Shown in pieces: positions 16,394 through 26,420 of a stretch of DNA of 64,000 nt. The first letter of the stretch is position 1. Each line of letters begins with the position of its first letter. The stretch covers positions 2,095,001 through 2,159,000 of the forward strand of contig NZ_CP082966.1 of assembly GCF_019968605.1 (NCBI RefSeq). Reading direction: 5' to 3'. The stretch comes from Polaribacter litorisediminis (lineage in GTDB: Bacteria; Bacteroidota; Bacteroidia; Flavobacteriales; Flavobacteriaceae). The position numbers were made by a program, and so were the translations under genes. The notes beneath the pieces were generated by a model. The model was not told where the DNA came from. It did not search any database and saw only the letters and a list, made by a program, of their open reading frames with translations.

Positions 16394-19300
16394 ATGAAAC
16401 CTTATTTCCTATTCTTTACCCTTTTTTCTCTGTCAATTTTTGGTCAGAATACCCCACAATGGATGCGACATTCCGCCATTTCACCAGATGGAACTCAAAT
16501 AGCTTTTACTTATAAAGGAGATCTTTATAAAGTAAGCGCTAACGGTGGAAATGCACAACAGCTTACCTATCATAATGCACATGACTATAAAGCCGTTTGG
16601 AGCAAAGATGGTTCTAAAATAGCTTTTGCTTCTAACAGATATGGTAACTTTGATATTTACGTAATGAATTCAATTGGCGGTGCAGCAACCCGATTAACTT
16701 TTCATTCTAACAATGAATACCCTTATTCATTTTCTGCAAACAATAAAGAAATTGTATTTGGGGCATTACGACAAGACGCTGCCAGCCATCGACAATATCC
16801 TCATAGATCACAATCAGAATTATATAGTGTTCCTGTAAAATCTGGAAGGGTTTCGCAGTTATTAACCATTCCGGCAGAATATGTACAGTATTCTAAAGAC
16901 GGAAAAAGCATGTTGTATCATGATAAAAAAGGAGGAGAAAATGAATGGAGAAAACACCATACCTCTTCGATAACTAGAGATATTTGGTTGCTAAATACCA
17001 AAACAAATGAGCACACAATGATTACCCAGAATGCTGCAGAAGATAGACAACCTTTTTTTAGTGAAGATGAAAAAAGCATCTATTATTTAAGTGAAAGAAG
17101 CAGTAATTTTAATGTTCATAAACGCTCTTTAGAAAACACAGACCAAGATATTCAACTTACAAATTTTAAGGTACATCCCGTACGCTTTTTAAGTTTTGCC
17201 AATGGTGTGCTTTCCTTTGGTTACGATGGTGAAATCTATACGATGCGAGAAGGAGAGAAACCTAAAAAGATAAACATCAATATTATTACACAAGACAAAG
17301 AAAATACAGATCAATTTATTGCTGTAAATGGCGGTATTAATGAAATGGCCATTTCTCCAAATGGTCAAGAAATTGCATTTATTGCAAGAGGAGAAGTATT
17401 TGTAACTTCTGTAGATAAGTCTTTTACAAAAAGACTAACCAACACACCAGAAAACGAACGTTTTGTTTCTTGGGGACCAGAAGGTAAATCTGTAATTTAT
17501 AGCAGCGAACGGAATGGTACATGGAGCATTTATAAAACCGAAAAGGTAAGAAAAGAAGAGCCTTTCTTTTATGCAGCTACACTGATTAAGGAAGAACCTG
17601 TCATAGAAAACAACGCTGATAATTATCTTGCTCAGTACTCACCAGATGGAAAAAAACTTGCATTTATAGAAGGTAGAAGAACCTTAAAAATTAGGGATTT
17701 AAAATCTAAAAAAGAAGTTACTTTATTAACTCCAAAAGACCTATTTCACATACGAGACGGTGATCAATACTACACATGGAGTCCAGATAGCAAGTGGTTA
17801 TTGGTAGATTGGGGAAAGACATTAAGCAACAGCGAAGTTTTGTTAATGGCGGCAGATGGCTCTAAAAGAATCAACTTAAACGAAAGCGGTTATTATGATT
17901 CTAGTCCAAAATGGGTAAACAAAGGAAAACAAATGTTGTGGTTTAGCAATAGAAATGGTCTTAAATCATATGCTACCAGTGGGCGCTCTCAAAACGATGT
18001 GTATAGTATGTTTTTTACCCAAGATGCTTGGGATGAATTTAATTTAAGTGATGAAGATTACAAATTAATGCAAGCTATTAAAGCGGAAGAAAAAAAGCAA
18101 AAAGATAAAGCGAAAAAAGAAAACGAATCTGACAAAAAAGATGCTAAAAAAACAGCAAAAAAAGAGGATCAAAAAGACACCATAAAAAGCTTAAAGTTTG
18201 ATTGGGATTCTATGAAAGATAGAACCAAAAGATTGACCATTCATTCCTCTAATTTAGGGGATGCAGTACTTTCTAAAAAAGGCGATATGTTATATTATTT
18301 AGCAAGTTTTGAAGGGAAATCTAATTTATGGAGCACCAATTTACGCACAAAAGAGACGAAGATGATTCTAAAACTAGAAACCCGTTCAGGAAGTTTGGAA
18401 TGGGATAAAAAAATGGATAATTTATATCTTTTAAGCAGTGGTAAAATTACCAAACTAAATCCTGAAACAAAAAAGACTAAAGGAGTTGAGATTAATTCTG
18501 AAATAAAACTGGATGAATATGCGCAAAGAGAAGCGATGTTTAATCATGTTTGGATTCGGACCAATGCTATTTTTTATCATCCAGATTTTCATGGAATTAA
18601 CTGGAATAAAATGAAAACAGCATACCAAAAATATTTACCACATATTGGCAATGGATATGAATTCTCTGAAATGTTATCAGAAATGTTAGGAGAATTAAAT
18701 GTATCTCACGCAGGTTCTAATTACAGCGGTAGCGATGTTTCAAATGCAGACAATACAGCCTCTTTAGGTATTTTTATGGATTTAAATTTTAAAGACGATG
18801 GTATTTTAATTGAAGAAATCATTAAAGACGGTCCTTTAGATAAAGCTAAATTTGCGATAGAAGTAGGAAGTATTATCAAAAAAATAGACGGAATTACAAT
18901 TGATAAAAATGAGGATGTTTCTAAATATTTAAATAGAAAAGTAGGCAATTTTATGTTGTTAGATATTTTAAATCCTAAAACTAAAAAAACACAAACTATT
19001 ACTGTAAAACCTATTTCTATTCGGGAAGAAAATAGTCTTCTGTATAAAAGATGGGTTAAAATAAATGAAAAAGAAGTAGCAAAATTAAGTAATGGCGCAC
19101 TTGGGTATGTCCATATTCCAGGCATGGGAGACGGTCCTTACAGAAGTATCTATCAAGATATGATGGGAAAATATTCAGATAAAAAAGGGGTCATTGTTGA
19201 TACTCGTTTTAATGGTGGTGGTGATTTAGTTGCAGATTTAGCGATGTTTTTTACTGGGGTTCCTTTTATTACCTACGCCACAGAAGCAAAAGTAGTTGGG

Positions 19301-19645
19301 GGTGAACCTACTTCTCGTTTTACCAAACCAACACTCTCTATTTTTAATGAAAGTATGTATTCTGATGGACATTGTTATGCTTCTGGTTACACCGATTTAA
19401 AAATTGGAAAAACCGTTGGAATGCCAGTTCCTGGAACCTGTAGTTTTGCTGGTTGGGAAGGTTTACCAAACGGAGCTAGCTGGGGAGTTGTGCCTGTAAG
19501 CGCTAAAAACAAAGCCGGAGAATGGATGGAAAACAATCAAACTGAACCGATGATTAAGGTTAAAAATATGCCCAATAAGATTGTTAATGGAATTGATGAG
19601 CAACTTTTACGTTCTATCAAAGAATTAATGAAAGACGTAAAATAA
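16394..19645 (+). CDS. Tricorn-like S41 protease with PD40 propeller and PDZ domain (1083 aa)
   Basis: A Sec signal peptide (MKPYFLFFTLFSLSIFGQ) is followed by PD40/WD40-like propeller repeats (SPDGTQIAFTYKGDLYKV; KDGSKIAFASNRYGNFDIYV; GGAATRLTFH) up to about residue 560. A Lys/Glu-rich low-complexity linker at about 560-595 separates a second beta-propeller part. A PDZ domain lies at about 790-880 (GILIEEIIKDGPLDKA) and a C-terminal S41 peptidase core at about 900-1080 with VDTRFNGGGDLV and the NESMYSDG segment (about 985-992) carrying the expected catalytic Ser. It probably degrades peptides in the periplasm. A bidirectional terminator follows. Confidence 0.93.
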   Translation: MKPYFLFFTLFSLSIFGQNTPQWMRHSAISPDGTQIAFTYKGDLYKVSANGGNAQQLTYHNAHDYKAVWSKDGSKIAFASNRYGNFDIYVMNSIGGAATRLTFHSNNEYPYSFSANNKEIVFGALRQDAASHRQYPHRSQSELYSVPVKSGRVSQLLTIPAEYVQYSKDGKSMLYHDKKGGENEWRKHHTSSITRDIWLLNTKTNEHTMITQNAAEDRQPFFSEDEKSIYYLSERSSNFNVHKRSLENTDQDIQLTNFKVHPVRFLSFANGVLSFGYDGEIYTMREGEKPKKININIITQDKENTDQFIAVNGGINEMAISPNGQEIAFIARGEVFVTSVDKSFTKRLTNTPENERFVSWGPEGKSVIYSSERNGTWSIYKTEKVRKEEPFFYAATLIKEEPVIENNADNYLAQYSPDGKKLAFIEGRRTLKIRDLKSKKEVTLLTPKDLFHIRDGDQYYTWSPDSKWLLVDWGKTLSNSEVLLMAADGSKRINLNESGYYDSSPKWVNKGKQMLWFSNRNGLKSYATSGRSQNDVYSMFFTQDAWDEFNLSDEDYKLMQAIKAEEKKQKDKAKKENESDKKDAKKTAKKEDQKDTIKSLKFDWDSMKDRTKRLTIHSSNLGDAVLSKKGDMLYYLASFEGKSNLWSTNLRTKETKMILKLETRSGSLEWDKKMDNLYLLSSGKITKLNPETKKTKGVEINSEIKLDEYAQREAMFNHVWIRTNAIFYHPDFHGINWNKMKTAYQKYLPHIGNGYEFSEMLSEMLGELNVSHAGSNYSGSDVSNADNTASLGIFMDLNFKDDGILIEEIIKDGPLDKAKFAIEVGSIIKKIDGITIDKNEDVSKYLNRKVGNFMLLDILNPKTKKTQTITVKPISIREENSLLYKRWVKINEKEVAKLSNGALGYVHIPGMGDGPYRSIYQDMMGKYSDKKGVIVDTRFNGGGDLVADLAMFFTGVPFITYATEAKVVGGEPTSRFTKPTLSIFNESMYSDGHCYASGYTDLKIGKTVGMPVPGTCSFAGWEGLPNGASWGVVPVSAKNKAGEWMENNQTEPMIKVKNMPNKIVNGIDEQLLRSIKELMKDVK

Positions 19646-19701
19646 AATCTTTTTAAAAAGTAATAGCATTTATTATTTGGAATTACGGATACAAAATAAT
19701 C

Positions 19702-19740
19702 AAATAACCTCAAAAAGCTGAATGCTATTTGAGGTTATTT
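19702..19740. terminator. Bidirectional terminator
   Basis: Arms AAATAACCTCAAA and TTTGAGGTTATTT (13 bp, perfect) enclose a 13-base loop and end in T-rich sequence. It separates the protease gene from the convergent TRIC gene, whose stop codon it touches. Confidence 0.85.
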
Positions 19741-20363
19741 TATGTTTTACCAAAAAGATCGTCCTTTATTTTAGGCAGTTCTAATTTAAATTTTACAGAA
19801 ACTAACCGAATAGTGATGATAACAGAGGCTGAAATTATAAAGTTAAGATCTTTAGGAGCCTCAAAAAAAGCTAATAGTAAATAGGTAATTCCGCCAGCTA
19901 AACAAGCGGAAGCATAAATTTCTTTTTCAAAAATTAAAGGAACTTTGTTAGTTAATACATCACGCAAAACACCTCCAAAAACCGCAGAAATCATACCCAT
20001 AATTAAAGCAATCACAGGATGTAAGTCGTAAGATAATCCTTTTTGTAAACCTAGTAAGGTAAAAACACTCAAACCAACCGTATCAAACAAAAACATGGTT
20101 TTACTTAATGGTAAAATTTTACTTTTAAACAGAAATGTAGCAATTACAGCGAACAAAATAGTCCACAGGTAATTTAGGTCACCAATCCAATTTATAGGAT
20201 GTGCATTCATTAAAACATCTCTTAACATGCCACCTCCAACAGCGGTTACAAATGCAATAATAATCACACCAAACAAATCAAACTTTTTATCTGATGCCAC
20301 CAGTGCCCCACTAACTGCAAAAGCAAACGTTCCGAGAATATCTAAAACGTAAATCAACTCCAT
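19740..20363 (-). CDS. TRIC-type cation channel family protein (207 aa)
   Basis: The protein is of the YadS/YicG (UPF0126) family with two repeats of three helices. The signature glycines appear twice, in TAVGGGMLRDVL (first repeat) and AVFGGVLRDVL (second repeat). Family members are prokaryotic trimeric intracellular cation channels, conducting K+ or Na+. The ATG directly abuts the stop codon of the DEAD-box gene (no spacing), so the genes form an operon. Confidence 0.9.
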   Translation of the reverse strand: MELIYVLDILGTFAFAVSGALVASDKKFDLFGVIIIAFVTAVGGGMLRDVLMNAHPINWIGDLNYLWTILFAVIATFLFKSKILPLSKTMFLFDTVGLSVFTLLGLQKGLSYDLHPVIALIMGMISAVFGGVLRDVLTNKVPLIFEKEIYASACLAGGITYLLLAFFEAPKDLNFIISASVIITIRLVSVKFKLELPKIKDDLFGKT

Positions 20364-21485
20364 TTACACCGTTACTTCTGTAAAATGAATTTGTAATTCT
20401 TTTTGAATTTCATGAACTCGTTCCATTTCATACGGCAAAACTAAGGCTATAGAAATCCCTGTTTTTCCAGCTCTTGCGGTTCTTCCACTTCTATGTGTAT
20501 AATACTCGGTTTGTTCTGGCAATTGATGATGAATTACAAATTCCAAATCACGCACATCAATTCCACGTGCTGAAACATCTGTAGAAATTAAATATTGTAA
20601 ACTTTCATTTTTAAAAGCACGCATCACTTTATCGCGTTCTTTTTGTTGCATATCGCCTTCTAGAGCGGCGGCAGAAAATCCTTCATCAATTAATTGCGTT
20701 GCTAAATTTTGAGCTCCTGCTTTTGTTCTACAAAATATAATACCTCTTTGTGCTCCTCTTTTTTCTAAAAAAGAAATAATTAAGCCCGTTTTTTCTTTAA
20801 TCGTTGTTTTTACATAATGATGTCTAATATTTTCATTCACCAAAGAATTGGGATTGATTTCAACTCTTGGCGCATTCGCATCCATATAGGTTTTTACAAT
20901 CTTTTTAATTTCTTCTGGCATTGTTGCAGAAAACAACCATGTATTTCTATCATTTTTAGTGGTAAACTTTAAGATTCTATTTAAATCTTGTTTAAACCCC
21001 ATACTCAACATTTCGTCTGCTTCATCTAAAATAACGGTCGTAACATGACTAATATCAACATCTCCACGCTCTATCAAATCAATTAATCGTCCTGGAGTAG
21101 CCACAACAATATGTGTTGTTCTTTTTAAATTATTGATTTGTCTATCAATTTTTTCACCTCCAAAAACAGCTTCCAAAAAGATTTTTTCATCCACATATTT
21201 TGTAAACTTAAAAAGTTGCTTTTTAATCTGTTGCACTAATTCTCTTGTTGGCGATAAAATCAACGCTTGTATATGAGTTGACTTTGAATCTATTTGGTGC
21301 AAGACAGGCAAACCAAAAGCAGCTGTTTTTCCGGTTCCTGTTTGCGCCAAACCAATAAAATCCGTTTTAGAATTTAATAAGATAGGGATGGCTTTCTCTT
21401 GAATTTCAGAGGGTGTAGAAATACCGATTTCTTTGATAGACTTTATATATTCTTTGCGAATTCCTAATTCAGAAAATGTAGACAT
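20364..21485 (-). CDS. DEAD-box RNA helicase (373 aa)
   Basis: All core motifs are present: Q motif with FSELGIRKEY, motif I AQTGTGKT, Ia PTRELVQQ, Ib TPGRLID, II DEAD, III SAT, V STDVSARGID and VI HRSGRTARAG. The protein ends right after the core (373 aa) without the basic C-terminal tail of RhlE or the long DbpA/CsdA extension. It probably remodels ribosomal or messenger RNA. A -7 box TATCTTTG lies at 21502-21509, 17 bases before the ATG. Confidence 0.95.
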   Translation of the reverse strand: MSTFSELGIRKEYIKSIKEIGISTPSEIQEKAIPILLNSKTDFIGLAQTGTGKTAAFGLPVLHQIDSKSTHIQALILSPTRELVQQIKKQLFKFTKYVDEKIFLEAVFGGEKIDRQINNLKRTTHIVVATPGRLIDLIERGDVDISHVTTVILDEADEMLSMGFKQDLNRILKFTTKNDRNTWLFSATMPEEIKKIVKTYMDANAPRVEINPNSLVNENIRHHYVKTTIKEKTGLIISFLEKRGAQRGIIFCRTKAGAQNLATQLIDEGFSAAALEGDMQQKERDKVMRAFKNESLQYLISTDVSARGIDVRDLEFVIHHQLPEQTEYYTHRSGRTARAGKTGISIALVLPYEMERVHEIQKELQIHFTEVTV

Positions 21486-21501
21486 TGTTTTAAATTTTGT
21501 G

Positions 21502-21509
21502 CAAAGATA
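21502..21509 (-). promoter_or_regulatory. Bacteroidota -7 box for the helicase operon
   Basis: TATCTTTG on the minus strand, matching TAnnTTTG, 17 bases before the helicase ATG. Confidence 0.55.
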
Positions 21510-21609
21510 CTTTTATTAAAGTTTAATGACAGAAATTTCACAAATTTGAATCTATTTAAAAATTTGTAATCTTCAAGTCAAAAACGAATGTATCTATATT
21601 TTAAAATTA

Positions 21610-22005
21610 TTATTTTCTAGGCTGTAAAACGTTCAAGACATCCTCCCTAATACGGGCAGGTTTGTAGGTTTTTGCATCTAACATCGCCCAAATTGTTTTT
21701 GCTTTTACAAGTAGAACCTCTTTTTTATAAAATTCCATAAAACGAATAGAAGTAATACCTTTGGTCTCTCCTACCCATGTTTTTACAACAATTTCATCCC
21801 CTAAAGTAGCTTGTTTTAAATAATCAATTTCATGCCGCATTACAACCCAAATGTATTGTGGTAATGGATGATTTTTCGTCAAAAAAGACCAATGTGACGC
21901 TGCAATTTTGTCCATCCATTTTACGTATACCAAATTATTTACATGTTGCAAAGCATCGATATCGTCTAATGAAACTGTGATTGTCAGCGTAAAAACGTCC
22001 TTCAT
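21610..22005 (-). CDS. Acyl-CoA thioesterase of the 4HBT/YbgC type (131 aa)
   Basis: This is a hot-dog thioesterase with the catalytic segment DDIDALQHVNNLVYVKWMD (Asp near the start, then HVNN). The start is taken at the ATG 22003-22005; an in-frame TTG 18 bases upstream would add six residues and has no better context. It cleaves acyl-CoA or a related thioester, with unknown in vivo substrate. It is divergent from the MATE gene. Confidence 0.9.
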   Translation of the reverse strand: MKDVFTLTITVSLDDIDALQHVNNLVYVKWMDKIAASHWSFLTKNHPLPQYIWVVMRHEIDYLKQATLGDEIVVKTWVGETKGITSIRFMEFYKKEVLLVKAKTIWAMLDAKTYKPARIREDVLNVLQPRK

Positions 22006-22110
22006 TTTTATCAGTTTTCGCAAATTTAAAGGTTTTCATATACTTATAACAATAATTGATACTAGTTTTACTTAAAACCTGCAATTTATATTGATATTTG
22101 CACTATAACT

Positions 22111-23448
22111 ATGGCACAACTAGCAAACGAATTAGGTACAGAAAAAATCAGTAAATTATTGATAAGACAAGCAGTTCCTGCAACCATAGGAATTCTTGTA
22201 ATGTCTTTAAACATGATTGTCGATACCATTTTTGTTGGACAATGGATTGGTGTTTTGGCAATCGCTGCGATTACAGTAGTCTTACCCATTGCTTTTTTGA
22301 TATCCTCTATTGGAATGGGAATCGGAATTGGAGGAAGCTCCATTATTTCTAGAGCCTTAGGAGCTGATCGTTCTGAAAAAGCATTTTTAACTTTTGGGAA
22401 TCAAATTTCTTTAACGCTTATACTAGCCATCATTTTTGTTACCTTAGGAAACATTTTTAGTGTGCCTATTTTAAATTTATTCGGAGCAAAAGGCACTATT
22501 TTACCCATTGCATCAGAATATTTTGGCGTGATTATTTATGGTGTGCCCTTTTTAGCATTTGCCATGATGGGAAATCCTGTAATTAGAGCAGAAGGAAAAC
22601 CAAAATTTGCCATGTATGCCATGATGATTCCGGCGGTTTTAAATGTTTTGTTAGATATTCTTTTTATCAAAATTTTTAACTGGGGCATGTGGGGCGCGGG
22701 TTTAGCGACCTCATTATCGTATGCTAGTTGTGGTATCTATATTTTATCATTCTTTTTATCTTCTAAAAGTGAATTGCAAATAATACCAAAAAACTTTAAA
22801 CTAAATCTAAATATTGTCAAAGAAATTTTTGCTTTGGGAGGCGTTTCTATTGTTAGGCAGGGTGCAATTAGTGTATTAATGATTGTCTTAAATTATTCTC
22901 TTTTCACCTATGGTGGTGAAATTTCTATTGCTGTTTTCGGAATTATAAATCGGGTGATGATGTTTTCTTTATCGCCGGTTTTGGGTGTTTCTCAAGGATT
23001 TTTACCAGTGGCTGGTTTTAATATTGGTGCAGAAAAAAATGATCGAGTAAAAGAAACTATTAAAACCTCTATTTACTTTGGATCTATTTTGGGCACAATT
23101 ATTTTTATTGGTATCTTACTGTTTAAAGAGCAAATAATTTGGATTTTTACAAATGACGCAACACTTCTTCAGGAAACTCCGAATGCTATGTTAATTGTAT
23201 TTTTAGTAACACCGGTGGTTACCATGCAATTGATTGGTTCTGCGTATTTTCAAGCCGCAGGAAAAGCACTACCTGCTTTAATTCTAACATTGTTAAAACA
23301 AGGAATTTTCTTAATTCCGTTAGCCTATATTTTACCCATGTATTTTGGAGTTCTTGGTGTTTGGTGGTCTTTCCCAATTGCCGATATTTTATCTACAATT
23401 ATTACTGTTTTTGTTTTAAAACGTGAGGTTGATAAGAATTTAAAGTAG
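22111..23448 (+). CDS. MATE-family multidrug/cation efflux transporter (445 aa)
   Basis: The protein has about 12 hydrophobic helices and the two-fold MATE repeat. Typical family segments are NMIVDTIFVGQWIGVLAIAA at the N-terminal half and YFGVIIYGVPFLAFAMMGNP, with QGFLPVAGFNIGAEKNDRVK opening the second half. MATE pumps use a Na+ or H+ gradient to expel cationic drugs and toxins. It is a single-gene unit. Confidence 0.93.
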   Translation: MAQLANELGTEKISKLLIRQAVPATIGILVMSLNMIVDTIFVGQWIGVLAIAAITVVLPIAFLISSIGMGIGIGGSSIISRALGADRSEKAFLTFGNQISLTLILAIIFVTLGNIFSVPILNLFGAKGTILPIASEYFGVIIYGVPFLAFAMMGNPVIRAEGKPKFAMYAMMIPAVLNVLLDILFIKIFNWGMWGAGLATSLSYASCGIYILSFFLSSKSELQIIPKNFKLNLNIVKEIFALGGVSIVRQGAISVLMIVLNYSLFTYGGEISIAVFGIINRVMMFSLSPVLGVSQGFLPVAGFNIGAEKNDRVKETIKTSIYFGSILGTIIFIGILLFKEQIIWIFTNDATLLQETPNAMLIVFLVTPVVTMQLIGSAYFQAAGKALPALILTLLKQGIFLIPLAYILPMYFGVLGVWWSFPIADILSTIITVFVLKREVDKNLK

Positions 23449-23560
23449 CCTCATTTTCATTGCCCAAAGTAGAAAACTACTACTCTTAAATGCTCTGTGA
23501 AACTTTGTACTTTTCTCTATAAATATATGTGATATAATTATTAGAAACTATGAACTAGTT

Positions 23561-24235
23561 CTAAATCAAAGACTCTCCATTTAAATTGGTTGTCAGAATG
23601 TCGCTAAACAAGTTAAAAAATGGGCGCAAGGCTCTGAAGCTTTTATCAACTTCTACTGTAAAATTTTCGGATAAAACTTGTTCATCCGTAAAACTCTTAC
23701 TCGCTATAAATCCTTTTTTGCGCAATAAATCTACATCCGGATGTTCTTTATCAAAACCGCGTGGTGCAGTTTTTAATTCGCTAAAACTTTCAAATTGATT
23801 TCCAAAATGCTTTTGAAATTCTTTGGCTTCTAAAATTGCTCGAATTTCTGATGCGTCTTGTTCTATTTCTTTTCTAATTCTGAACAAATCTTCTTTACTG
23901 GGCTCCCAAAACCCACCTGCTAAAAAAGATTCTCCTGGCCGTATCCTTAAAAAATAACCGCCTCTTAAGGAAGCTCCTAATCTTGAATAAGAGTTTGCAA
24001 AATGGGCTTTATAAGGAGTTTTATCGGTAGAAAAACGAACATCTCTATAAATGCGCATCATTTTAGATTTCTCTATTTCATCATGCATTTGCATGTTTTT
24101 ATGAATTTCAGAAAAGATGTTTTTTGCATTCTTTTGAGCTTTTAAATAAACTTCTTTATGATCTGCAAACCAATCTCTATCATTGTTTTTTTGTAAATCT
24201 TTTAGAAATGTAAAAGTTGATTTTTCGAATTGCAT
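23561..24235 (-). CDS. DUF2461 family protein (224 aa)
   Basis: The protein shows the DUF2461 (TIGR02453) pattern: NNDRDWFADHKEVYLKAQKN near the start, RIYRDVRFSTDKTPYKAH, then RGGYFLRIRPGESFLAGG. The molecular role of the family is unknown. It is a lone gene facing the MATE gene and divergent from the DUF1853 gene. Confidence 0.9.
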   Translation of the reverse strand: MQFEKSTFTFLKDLQKNNDRDWFADHKEVYLKAQKNAKNIFSEIHKNMQMHDEIEKSKMMRIYRDVRFSTDKTPYKAHFANSYSRLGASLRGGYFLRIRPGESFLAGGFWEPSKEDLFRIRKEIEQDASEIRAILEAKEFQKHFGNQFESFSELKTAPRGFDKEHPDVDLLRKKGFIASKSFTDEQVLSENFTVEVDKSFRALRPFFNLFSDILTTNLNGESLI

Positions 24236-24267
24236 TTTAGTGAATTTTAAAAGTTCAATTTACAAAA

Positions 24268-24275
24268 TAGATTTG
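24268..24275 (+). promoter_or_regulatory. -7 box upstream of the DUF1853 gene
   Basis: TAGATTTG matches TAnnTTTG and lies 17 bases before the ATG at 24292. Confidence 0.5.
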
Positions 24276-24291
24276 TAACTTCGAATTTGAC

Positions 24292-25107
24292 ATGCATCAA
24301 AAAACAAAAGAAATTCAGAAAAGGTACGAAGGCTTTTTACAAACGCCAAGTTTGTGGAAAAACAAGGCTGTTTATAAATTAAATCAATTTAAACTCAACC
24401 CAAGGGCCTCAAAAATAAATACTGAGATTGATGAAAAATTAAGACTCGGAAAGTATATCGAACGTTTTGTTTCTTATCAACTAAAGCAAGAAACCGATCT
24501 GGAAATTTTATCAGAAAATATACAAATTCAACAAGAAAAAAGAACTTTAGGAGAATTAGATTGCATTCTTTTAAAGGATAAACAACCGATTCATTTAGAA
24601 ATTATTTACAAGTTTTATGTATATGACAATTCCGTTGGGGAAACGGAAATAGAACATTGTATTGGTCCTAATAGAAAAGATTCGTTAGTAGAGAAATTAA
24701 CAAAATTGAAACAAAAACAGTTACCATTGCTCTACTCTGCCGAATGCAATACTTATTTAAAATCTATTGCTTTAAATAATGCAGATATAATTCAACAGGT
24801 TTATTTCAAAGCACAATTATTCGTTAAGATTTCTAATACAAACAAAAAACTAAAGATGCTAAATAATGATTGTATTGTTGGTTTTTACAGCAATCAAAAA
24901 GAATTAGAACAATTTTCTGATTGTAAATTTCACATTCCGAATAAGAAAGATTGGTTACAAATTCCTCATAAAAATGTAGATTGGTTACTTTTTAATCCCT
25001 TTAAAATAGCCACAAAAATATATTTGGAAAGACATTTTTCGCCGCTTTGTTGGATAAAAAAACCAAATGGTGCGTTAGAAAAATTCTTTTTAGTATGGTG
25101 GGAGTAA
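24292..25107 (+). CDS. DUF1853 family protein (271 aa)
   Basis: The sequence matches the DUF1853 layout: a conserved LGKYIERFVSYQLKQ, then TLGELDCIL followed by HLEIIYKFYVYD, and later CIGPNRKDSLVEKLTKLK. The GELD...HLEI...KF arrangement resembles the Asp/Glu-Lys pattern of PD-(D/E)xK nuclease-like folds, an inference by eye. No function is established for the family. Confidence 0.8.
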   Translation: MHQKTKEIQKRYEGFLQTPSLWKNKAVYKLNQFKLNPRASKINTEIDEKLRLGKYIERFVSYQLKQETDLEILSENIQIQQEKRTLGELDCILLKDKQPIHLEIIYKFYVYDNSVGETEIEHCIGPNRKDSLVEKLTKLKQKQLPLLYSAECNTYLKSIALNNADIIQQVYFKAQLFVKISNTNKKLKMLNNDCIVGFYSNQKELEQFSDCKFHIPNKKDWLQIPHKNVDWLLFNPFKIATKIYLERHFSPLCWIKKPNGALEKFFLVWWE

Positions 25108-25228
25108 GTTTGTAATTATCTCAACAGCATCGACTTTAAAAGATCTCATGTGAAACAAAAAATTAATATCTATTGATGTTTTAAAAAAAATGATTTTTTG
25201 TTTTACGAAACTTTAGCACAAAAAAAAA

Positions 25229-25251
25229 GGAACTTAAAAAAATTAAGTTCC
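25229..25251. terminator. Terminator at the end of the MacAB-like operon
   Basis: GGAACTTAA and TTAAGTTCC arms with a five-base A loop are flanked by long A- and T-runs, so it can act in both directions. Confidence 0.85.
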
Positions 25252-25278
25252 CTTTTTATATTTATGAATTTCTAATCA

Positions 25279-26391
25279 TTAATTGGTTTTCTCATCATCA
25301 GATTTGGAAGCTTTGTTCCATACCTTAATTTTTTCATCAATCGTAACTCCTTCTAAAACCTCAACATTTACACCATCAGAAGTGCCTAATTTTAGGGTTT
25401 TCTTTTCAAACGTTCCGTCTTCTTTTTGAATCTCAACATATGGCTCTTCAGTTTTATTATCAAACCTTAATAATGCTTCTTTAATAGATAAAACGCTATC
25501 TTTTTTCTCTAAAACAATGTCTGCATTGGCACTATAACCGGCTCTAATAAAATATTTATCGTCTAGAGAAACATCTGCTTTAATTTTAAACTGAACAGCG
25601 CCTGCTTCTACTGTTCCCTTTGGAGCAATAAAATTTAATTTTGCTGGAAATTTAGCTCCTTCTATAGCTCCAATAGAAACTTCTATATCGCTTCCTTTAA
25701 TGAGCTTGCCTACTTCAGATTCGTCTACTTTTCCTTCAAAAATCATTTTACTCATATCTGCAATAGATGCAATGGTAGTTCCCGCATTAAAATTATTCGA
25801 TTGAATAACCTGATCCCCTTCTTTTACCGGTATCTCTAAAATAGTACCAGACATTTGCGCTATAATATTTGTATTCGCAGAACCTCCTGACCCAGCAGAA
25901 CCTCTTTTGATAATTAAATAATCATTTTGAGCATTTTTTAAATCTTGCAAAGCAGAATTGTAAGTTAGTTCTACTGCTTCATAATCTGCTCTAGAAATTA
26001 CTCCTTTATCAAATAATCCCTTATTCCTATTGTAAGAAATTTCTGCATTTTTTAAACGGATTTTAATGTTATCTACCCTACCCTTTGCACTAATTAAAGA
26101 TTGTTCGTTAGGCACCACTCTTACCGTTGCAATTAAGTCTCCTTTTTTCACTTTTGAACCCTCTAACAACAATATTTTATCAATAATACCTGTAATTTGT
26201 GGTTTAATTTCTATTTCTTCTAAAGGAGTTACGGTTCCGGTAGCCACCGTTTTTTTCACAATTGTTGTTCTAAAAGGCGTCTCCGTTTCGTAGGTTACAA
26301 TACTTGTCTTGTTCTTTTTACCGAACCAAATTAAGGCAGCAATAAACAATGCAACGATAATGCCTAAAATAATTTTTGATCTTGTACTCAT
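25279..26391 (-). CDS. MacA-type periplasmic adaptor (370 aa)
   Basis: An N-terminal anchor helix (KIILGIIVALFIAALIWFG) is followed by a lipoyl half (ITGIIDKILLLEGSKVKKGD), a coiled coil with NRNKGLFDKGVISRADYEAV, the second lipoyl half (AQMSGTILEIPVKEGDQV) and beta-barrel/MP domains. It is the last gene of a four-gene operon (ATPase, two permeases, adaptor). It should connect the MacB-type permeases to an outer-membrane TolC, which is not encoded next to it. Confidence 0.9.
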   Translation of the reverse strand: MSTRSKIILGIIVALFIAALIWFGKKNKTSIVTYETETPFRTTIVKKTVATGTVTPLEEIEIKPQITGIIDKILLLEGSKVKKGDLIATVRVVPNEQSLISAKGRVDNIKIRLKNAEISYNRNKGLFDKGVISRADYEAVELTYNSALQDLKNAQNDYLIIKRGSAGSGGSANTNIIAQMSGTILEIPVKEGDQVIQSNNFNAGTTIASIADMSKMIFEGKVDESEVGKLIKGSDIEVSIGAIEGAKFPAKLNFIAPKGTVEAGAVQFKIKADVSLDDKYFIRAGYSANADIVLEKKDSVLSIKEALLRFDNKTEEPYVEIQKEDGTFEKKTLKLGTSDGVNVEVLEGVTIDEKIKVWNKASKSDDEKTN

Positions 26392-26420
26392 GATTTTGTT
26401 AATTGATTAATTGATTGATT

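Noticed and set aside
16394..19645. Lys/Glu-rich segment in the tricorn-like protease as sign of frameshift
   Set aside because: The frame and domain order continue correctly after the segment; it is a flexible linker.
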